Shown: in pieces, positions 30,878 to 35,564 of the stretch
Position numbering within the stretch: position 1 is the stretch's first letter
Layout: each line of letters opens with the position of its first letter
Origin: an uncultured Clostridia bacterium
GTDB taxonomy: Bacteria > Bacillota > Clostridia > Oscillospirales > Ruminococcaceae
Assembly: GCA_947630845.1 (NCBI GenBank)
Contig: CANRJB010000020.1
Span: 1-35,564 of the forward strand
Direction of reading: 5' to 3'
Length of the DNA: 35,564 bases
Translations under genes and position numbers: made by a program
Notes under the pieces: model-generated
Seen by the model: the letters and a program-made list of their open reading frames with translations, nothing else
What the model was told of the DNA's origin: nothing
Database searches by the model: none

Positions 30878-32488
30878 ATGGATGAACACAATGACAATAT
30901 GAATTTTCCGGAAACACCGACCTTTCCGGAGCTTTCATCTCCCGATCCGGCAGCCATGCAGCCGTCTGCACAGACGGCAATGCCCGATATGAGCCGTACA
31001 CCGGAGCCGCCTCCGCCGGAGCAGCCCGTGCGGACTTCACAGCCCGGCTATGTTCCCCGTCAGGGAACAATACCGCAGCAGGGGGGATATCCGCAGAGCG
31101 GCTATCCACAGAATGACTATCAGGACAGGTATCCGCAGGGGTATCAGGGATATCAGGGATATCCGCAGCAGTCCGGCTATTACGGCGCACCCATGCCGTT
31201 CCGGTATACACCCGGTGACTCCATGCCGCCGCCCGTACCGCCGTATTTTCCGCCGCAGTATGGCATACCGCAGACGCCGCCCCCTCCGCCCGTACCGAAG
31301 GAAAAGGTACACCCCATGAACCGCCGTATTTATATGATGGCACTGGTCATCGGAATACTGGTATTTCTGCTCTGTGTGTTCTGCATCGGTTCGGACATTC
31401 TGCACGGGGCACTTGGGGATGACAGCATCCTGACGAAGGATGTCACTGTGGAGCTGAACATGCAGGAAAAGCCTGAGCTTGATCCGGCGGATGAAAATGT
31501 CACGGAGGATGGCGAATACACGGTCAGAGGTGTGGCAGAACTGGTGAAGCCTTCGATCGTGGAGGTCTATAATTACAGCAGCGTTTCCCGGAAGGAGAGT
31601 ACGCTGTCCGGTACAGGCTCGGGCATTATCATTTCTGAGGACGGCTACATCGTTACCAATGCGCATGTTGTCGAAGGGACGGCATTTTCTGTGATCCTTG
31701 ACAATGAAGAGGAATATGAGGCGGAGCTGATCGGCATTGATCACAAGACGGATCTTGCGGTTCTGAAGATCAGTGCCGTGGGTCTGGTACCGGCAGTGCT
31801 TGGTGATTCGGATGAGACGTATGTCGGCGAAAAGGTAGTCGCCATCGGCAATCCGGCAGGGCTGACCAATACTGTTACACAGGGTATCGTTTCCGCTATC
31901 GGCAGACAGGTGCGTGCGGAGAACAATGCCTATATGATGGACTGCATCCAGACTGATGCTGCCATCAGCCCGGGCAATTCCGGCGGTGCGCTGGTCAATA
32001 TGTACGGGCAGGTCATCGGCATCACCTCATCTAAGTATGCATCGGAGTTTTCCGGGGCGTATGAGGGACTGGGCTTTGCCATCACCATCAATGAAGCCCT
32101 TCCCATTCTGGAAGACCTCATGGAAAACGGCTATGTGGAGGGAAGATTCCGCATCGGCATCACGTTTGCAAGCATGAACACCGGAATGCAGGATGAGATC
32201 TATGAGGCGACCTTCGGAACGGAAGTACCGGAGGAGCTGCGCAATGCACTCTGGATCTCGGAAGTCAGCGAGGATTGTGACATTTCCAATACAGATTTAC
32301 AGCCGAATGACTTTATTCTGGAATTTGAGGGTGTGGAGACACCGACATATGACGATGTTCTGGAGGTACTGGACGGCTACAAGGGCGGTGATACGGTAAC
32401 AGCATACTGTGCCCGTGTGGACGGGGACGACATCACCTATTTCAATATTGAATTTATGCTGGAATCGGATACTTCCGGTAACTATTAA
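30878..32488 (+). CDS. htrA: HtrA/DegP-like membrane-anchored serine protease
   Basis: A 536-aa protein with a Pro/Gln/Tyr-rich cytosolic N-terminus (about 1-145, with GYPQ-type repeats), one transmembrane helix (about 148-172), a trypsin-like protease domain and a PDZ-like C-terminal domain. The triad is His263 (TNAHVVEG), Asp292 (HKTDLAVLKI) and Ser368 (SPGNSGGAL). The start at 30878 follows AAAGGA; an earlier ATG at 30860 overlaps the kinase stop. Such proteases degrade or refold damaged proteins on the outer side of the membrane. In this operon it is likely a target of the two-component system. The PDZ part (ISEVSEDCDISNTDLQPNDF) is recognisable but diverged. Confidence 0.92.
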   Translation: MDEHNDNMNFPETPTFPELSSPDPAAMQPSAQTAMPDMSRTPEPPPPEQPVRTSQPGYVPRQGTIPQQGGYPQSGYPQNDYQDRYPQGYQGYQGYPQQSGYYGAPMPFRYTPGDSMPPPVPPYFPPQYGIPQTPPPPPVPKEKVHPMNRRIYMMALVIGILVFLLCVFCIGSDILHGALGDDSILTKDVTVELNMQEKPELDPADENVTEDGEYTVRGVAELVKPSIVEVYNYSSVSRKESTLSGTGSGIIISEDGYIVTNAHVVEGTAFSVILDNEEEYEAELIGIDHKTDLAVLKISAVGLVPAVLGDSDETYVGEKVVAIGNPAGLTNTVTQGIVSAIGRQVRAENNAYMMDCIQTDAAISPGNSGGALVNMYGQVIGITSSKYASEFSGAYEGLGFAITINEALPILEDLMENGYVEGRFRIGITFASMNTGMQDEIYEATFGTEVPEELRNALWISEVSEDCDISNTDLQPNDFILEFEGVETPTYDDVLEVLDGYKGGDTVTAYCARVDGDDITYFNIEFMLESDTSGNY

Positions 32489-32499
32489 GGAGGATATCT

Positions 32500-32985
32500 A
32501 TGGACATCCGGAGAGCAAAGCAGGAAGATATCCCGGAGCTGAACCGGCTGCTGCATCAGGTGCTTATGGTGCATCATGAGGGCAGACCCGATCTGTTCAA
32601 ACCGGATTGTACAAAATATACGGACGAGGAGCTTTCTGTGCTGTTGGAGGAAGAAAAGCGTCCGGTATTTGCAGCGTTTGCCGATGGGAAGATGTGCGGT
32701 TATGCGTTCTGTGTCGTTGAGGAGTACCGGAACGACAACATTCATACCGACAGGCGCACACTTTATATTGACGACATCTGTGTGGATGAGACGGCAAGGG
32801 GACAGCATGTCGGGACGGAATTGTACCGATATTGTGTGAATTATGCAAGAGAGCTGGGCTGTTACAATGTGACTTTGAACGTATGGACATGTAATCCCGG
32901 TGCAGAGGCATTCTACCGGGCAATGGGAATGCAGCCGTACAAGACGGGAATGGAGACAATTCTGGGGAATGGTGAACAGTCGTAA
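32500..32985 (+). CDS. GNAT-family N-acetyltransferase
   Basis: A 161-aa acetyltransferase of the GNAT fold, which uses acetyl-CoA to acetylate an amine. The N-terminus is DIRRAKQEDIPELNRLLHQV; motif A is TLYIDDICVDETARGQHVGTEL, with the RGxxxG acetyl-CoA loop as RGQHVG; the end is NPGAEAFYRAMGMQPYKTGM. AGGAGG lies 6 bp before the ATG and 11 bp separate it from the htrA stop. It is the last gene of the four-gene two-component operon, ended by a strong terminator. The substrate is unknown, and its relation to envelope stress is only positional. Confidence 0.9.
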   Translation: MDIRRAKQEDIPELNRLLHQVLMVHHEGRPDLFKPDCTKYTDEELSVLLEEEKRPVFAAFADGKMCGYAFCVVEEYRNDNIHTDRRTLYIDDICVDETARGQHVGTELYRYCVNYARELGCYNVTLNVWTCNPGAEAFYRAMGMQPYKTGMETILGNGEQS

Positions 32986-33055
32986 AACCGGAGACGAAAA
33001 TCTCTGTTGTTATCCATCCGATGCCAATCTTGGCAGTAAAGCCCGGCAATACAGC

Positions 33056-33103
33056 AAAAAACTCCGCCTGATGCAGTGTAAATTGCATCAGGCGGAGTTT
33101 TAC
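33056..33103. terminator. Very stable bidirectional terminator
   Basis: An 18-bp perfect stem (33058-33075 with 33084-33101, loop GTGTAAAT) with A at its left end and TTTT at its right, so it can serve both strands. It separates the two-component operon from the convergent TPR gene. Confidence 0.93.
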
Positions 33104-33131
33104 TCTGTAAGCAGCGTTAAGGTATCTCCGA

Positions 33132-34166
33132 TCATGCCTTTGCTGCGTTTTCAAGTGCTTCTTCCGCATGTTTCAGATCAGCTTCTGCCTTTGGGTCATG
33201 GGTCAGATCACGGATCAGCCGCAGATAATAGACTGCTTCCTCCCAGTTCTGTTTTTCCTGTGACTGGATGGCGAGTGAAGTCAGGACATGGAACATCTCC
33301 GTACCCGGACCATAGGGAAGTGCATATTTTTCAAATGCAGCCCGGACTGCCTCCTTAGTGGGTTGGGTGATACGCTTACCGGTGAGCTGACCGATCTGCC
33401 GCAGCTCTCCAGCCACCATCGGATGCACTTCATACCGCATGCTCTCATCATAGAAGCATACGGCATCGTCAAACTCCTTGATCTCCACACAATAATACCC
33501 CATATTGGTGCAGCACCTTGCCAGAGCATAGTTTGTCGTGCAGATCGGGAGTGTATCCCGTATAGTCTCAAGCAGCTTGTCCGGCTGGTTCAGTACCTTG
33601 TATGTCTCTGCCAGTTCAAAGCGTGGGTCAGGGTTGACCGGATTGTAACGAATCGCCTCTGACAGCACAGAAACAGCCTCTTCCGGACGGTGCAGCTCGA
33701 TCAGGTTATAGGCATGTGCTGTGATGAAGAGCGTAAAATCAAACGGTGTTTTAATGAGGTTCTTGGTCGGATGGTAGAGCTGGTAGTACAGATTGGATTC
33801 GAGCAGATTGCGGAAACTGAAATAGCGAGAATCAGCCGACTCCCGGAACCGCATCAGAATGTGTTCATAGAGCTGTCTGGTAAGGACAAGGGACTTTTCA
33901 AACTGTTTCTGTTTCATCAGTGCCGCAGCCTCTGCATAGATCCGGTTCAAAGGGCGGTTTCCGATATACAGCATGCTTTTCAGGTAGTTCTGCTGCTCCG
34001 GTGGGAGCAGACCCTGTGCCATTTCGAGCAGTGCCTCCGAAAGCTTGCTGTCCTTATCATGATATTTCCGTACTTCGCCATCGAGCAGCTTCATATCTGT
34101 AAGCTGATCTCCGGTCATCTGTGCCTTGACGGAGGCAAGAATTTCATTTCTTTCCTGTTCGGTCAT
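33132..34166 (-). CDS. TPR-repeat protein, function unknown
   Basis: A 344-aa soluble, mostly helical protein with no signal peptide. Tetratricopeptide-like units are visible, for example AYNLIELHRPEEAVSVLSEA and the following AETYKVLNQPDKLLETIRDT, then GYYCVEIKEFDDAVCFYDES, with the regular A/L/Y spacing of TPRs. Such repeats act as protein-protein docking platforms. AAAGGAG lies 5 bp before the ATG. It follows the repeat-rich partial gene on the same strand with a 141-bp gap that holds two dyads but no clear minus-strand terminator. Its partner cannot be named. Confidence 0.8.
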   Translation of the reverse strand: MTEQERNEILASVKAQMTGDQLTDMKLLDGEVRKYHDKDSKLSEALLEMAQGLLPPEQQNYLKSMLYIGNRPLNRIYAEAAALMKQKQFEKSLVLTRQLYEHILMRFRESADSRYFSFRNLLESNLYYQLYHPTKNLIKTPFDFTLFITAHAYNLIELHRPEEAVSVLSEAIRYNPVNPDPRFELAETYKVLNQPDKLLETIRDTLPICTTNYALARCCTNMGYYCVEIKEFDDAVCFYDESMRYEVHPMVAGELRQIGQLTGKRITQPTKEAVRAAFEKYALPYGPGTEMFHVLTSLAIQSQEKQNWEEAVYYLRLIRDLTHDPKAEADLKHAEEALENAAKA

Positions 34167-34207
34167 AACTACTCCTTTATTCAGATGTTCATTTTTGCAT
34201 CAGTCAG

Positions 34208-34222
34208 CCGTCACAGTGACGG
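34208..34222. promoter_or_regulatory. Perfect 15-bp palindrome upstream of the TPR gene
   Basis: CCGTCAC and GTGACGG flank one base. It lies 42 bp before the TPR start and may be an operator or the base of a hairpin. Confidence 0.45.
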
Positions 34223-34229
34223 TATAGCT

Positions 34230-34264
34230 GCACCATTCCACATTTCTGCGGAATGGTGCTTTTC
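34230..34264 (+). terminator. 10-bp hairpin in the gap between the repeat gene and the TPR gene
   Basis: GCACCATTCC (34230-34239) pairs with GGAATGGTGC (34250-34259). A TTTT run follows on the plus strand only. Since both neighbours are on the minus strand, where no T-tract follows, its role is uncertain. Confidence 0.4.
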
Positions 34265-34307
34265 AGATCATAGGGATACATTCTGCCAAAATCATCCCGA
34301 TACGCTA

Positions 34308-35564
34308 TCAGAAGCCCTTCTTGGCAAGATCCTTTTTGAATTGTGCATCGATCTTATCACGGCGTTTCTTTTCCTTGAGTTCCTGCGGAGTCAGCGGACG
34401 GTCAGGCACATCGGACTTGGCTTCTGTTTTTTTCTTGGTAGATTTTCTCTGCTTAGGCTTATACTCCTCATATTCGAGGCTGACGGTCGGGTCTTCCTTT
34501 TTCTTTTTCATCGTGGAAGTATCCTCACCCATCGAGGACAGGATATCTTCGATATCACCCATGACCGGAACAACGGTATCCTGCTGATCGAAGATGTTCC
34601 CCTGCGGAGCTGCGGACTTAGCGATCGCAGACTTTACGATATCGGGCATAGAGGAATTGGATTCGATCTTGGAGACATGTACGCCCTGCATGGAATTTTG
34701 CTGCTGTGGAATGGACTGAGGCATGATCGGCTGCTGCGGTACAACGGGCTGAACGGGTTGCTGCGGAACGACCTGTGGAGCGGGTTGCTGCGGCGGCATA
34801 GGCTGCGGCATGACAGGTGCCTGCGAATAAGGCTGCTGCGGAGCAGGCTGTGCATAGACGGGCTTGCCGGATGCATCGTACCCCATAAACTGTGGCATCA
34901 CCGGCTGTGCATAGCCATAGATAGGCTTGCCGGATGCGTCGTAGCCCATGAACTGCGGTACGCCCTGCGGAGCAATGGGCTGTGCGAAAGGCTGCTGCAT
35001 AACTGGCGGTGTCATCTGCTGTGGTGCAGGGAATGGCTGTGCCGGAGCAGCAACAGGCTGCTGTACTTGCGGTGCAGGAGCGGCTGCCGGCTTCGGTGTT
35101 TCCGGAGCAACAGGCGTTTTTGCTGCGGCAGGCGTTTCGGGGACAGAAGAAACGGGCGGAACGGAAGGTGCTTCCGGAGCAGCAAACTGTGCCATGAGAT
35201 CGTCCATCGCATCTGCCTTGGGAGCTTCTGCGCTTGCCACTTCTGCGGCAGTTGTTGTTGGTGCTTCGGGAGCGGCAAACTGTGCCATGAGATCGTCCAT
35301 TGCATTCGCCTTGGGAGCTTCTGTGCTTTCCACTTCTGCGGCAGTTGTTGCAGGAGCTTCCGGAACGGCAAACTGCGCCATGAGATCGTCCATTGCATTC
35401 GCCTTGGGAGCTTCTGTGCTTTCCACTTCTGCGGCAGTTGTTGCAGGAGCTTCCGGAACGGCAAACTGTGCCATGAGATCGTCCATCGCATTCGCCTTGG
35501 GAGCTTCTGTGCTTTCCACTTCTGCGGCAGTTGTTGCAGGAGCTTCCGGAACGGCAAACTGCGC
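34308..35564 (-). CDS. Repeat-rich, low-complexity protein; gene cut by the window edge
   Basis: The visible part is at least 418 codons, and the frame is open to the window edge, so the true start lies outside. The N-terminal part is made of 31-residue repeats built on MDDLMAQFAxPEAP. They are followed by a Pro/Gln/Ala-rich region that contains two QFMGYDASGKPxY repeats and then a basic C-terminus (KKKTEAKSDVPDRPLTPQEL to AQFKKDLAKKGF). No catalytic domain, signal peptide or membrane helix is visible in this portion. The MDDLMAQF unit may form short amphipathic helices that bind a partner several times. The family is not recognised. It is co-directional with the TPR gene downstream. Confidence 0.75.
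   Translation of the reverse strand, partial: AQFAVPEAPATTAAEVESTEAPKANAMDDLMAQFAVPEAPATTAAEVESTEAPKANAMDDLMAQFAVPEAPATTAAEVESTEAPKANAMDDLMAQFAAPEAPTTTAAEVASAEAPKADAMDDLMAQFAAPEAPSVPPVSSVPETPAAAKTPVAPETPKPAAAPAPQVQQPVAAPAQPFPAPQQMTPPVMQQPFAQPIAPQGVPQFMGYDASGKPIYGYAQPVMPQFMGYDASGKPVYAQPAPQQPYSQAPVMPQPMPPQQPAPQVVPQQPVQPVVPQQPIMPQSIPQQQNSMQGVHVSKIESNSSMPDIVKSAIAKSAAPQGNIFDQQDTVVPVMGDIEDILSSMGEDTSTMKKKKEDPTVSLEYEEYKPKQRKSTKKKTEAKSDVPDRPLTPQELKEKKRRDKIDAQFKKDLAKKGF
35182..35564. repeat. Tandem 93-bp coding repeats
   Basis: The period is exactly 93 bp (matching points at 35182, 35275, 35368, 35461 and 35554), with the last copy cut by the window edge. The three outer copies are nearly identical and the inner one is more diverged. 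Each encodes 31 residues and keeps the frame, so copy number can change without breaking the gene. Confidence 0.9.

Noticed and set aside
35182-35564. Regular repeats at the window end as a possible CRISPR array
   Set aside because: The 93-bp period has no separate spacers; the repeats are a continuous coding sequence.

Overview
The window looks like a chromosomal segment of a cellulosome-forming, Gram-positive gut or rumen anaerobe, most likely Ruminococcus (Oscillospiraceae, Clostridia). The support is a CBM35-like/GH26 mannanase and a secreted cysteine-peptidase-like protein that both end in type I dockerins, strong AGGAGG ribosome sites, a fermentative AdhE, prepilins with class III leaders, and Ala/Pro/Thr-rich secreted proteins. 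The species cannot be fixed from the sequence. No rRNA, tRNA, phage, insertion sequence or CRISPR array was seen.

Layout. 168-1805 (-): an orphan solute-binding lipoprotein, divergent from two prepilin genes (2005-3279) that each have their own promoter. 3426-4613: a DHHW/SGNH-like lipoprotein. 4719-4826: a 31-nt imperfect inverted repeat ahead of an 80-aa membrane protein gene. 5275-10781: rlmB, a P-type-ATPase-like protein that has lost its catalytic signatures, an LCP-family protein and a lipoprotein with two TPM-like halves. 10983-16606: a MoxR / DUF58 / transglutaminase gene set followed by a C39-like peptidase with an SH3-like end. 16641-17597: prmA. 17646-19691 (-): an EF-G-like GTPase. 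19910-20875 (-): a SleB-like wall hydrolase. 21477-24857: the two dockerin genes. 24961-28350 (-): adhE with a downstream APH-like kinase gene. 28723-32985: response regulator, histidine kinase, HtrA protease and GNAT acetyltransferase. 33132-34166 (-): a TPR protein. 34308 to the end (-): a gene with 93-bp tandem repeats, cut by the window edge.

How the genes fit together. Much of the window concerns the cell envelope and its surroundings: pilins, LCP protein, wall hydrolases, secreted peptidases, an HtrA stress protease driven by a two-component system, and cellulosomal mannan degradation. Housekeeping translation genes (rlmB, prmA, EF-G-like) are interspersed.

Regulation. Ten sigma-A-type promoters can be read, nine with a 17-bp spacer and all ten with a TGn extended -10. 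The most notable regulatory sites are an 11-bp phased array of TTCATA-like hexamers before the two-component operon, and a three-helix leader RNA predicted to begin at the transcription start of the mannanase gene.

The candidates for undescribed biology are the degenerate P-type ATPase between rlmB and the LCP gene, the structured mannanase leader, and the dockerin-tagged peptidase-like protein.
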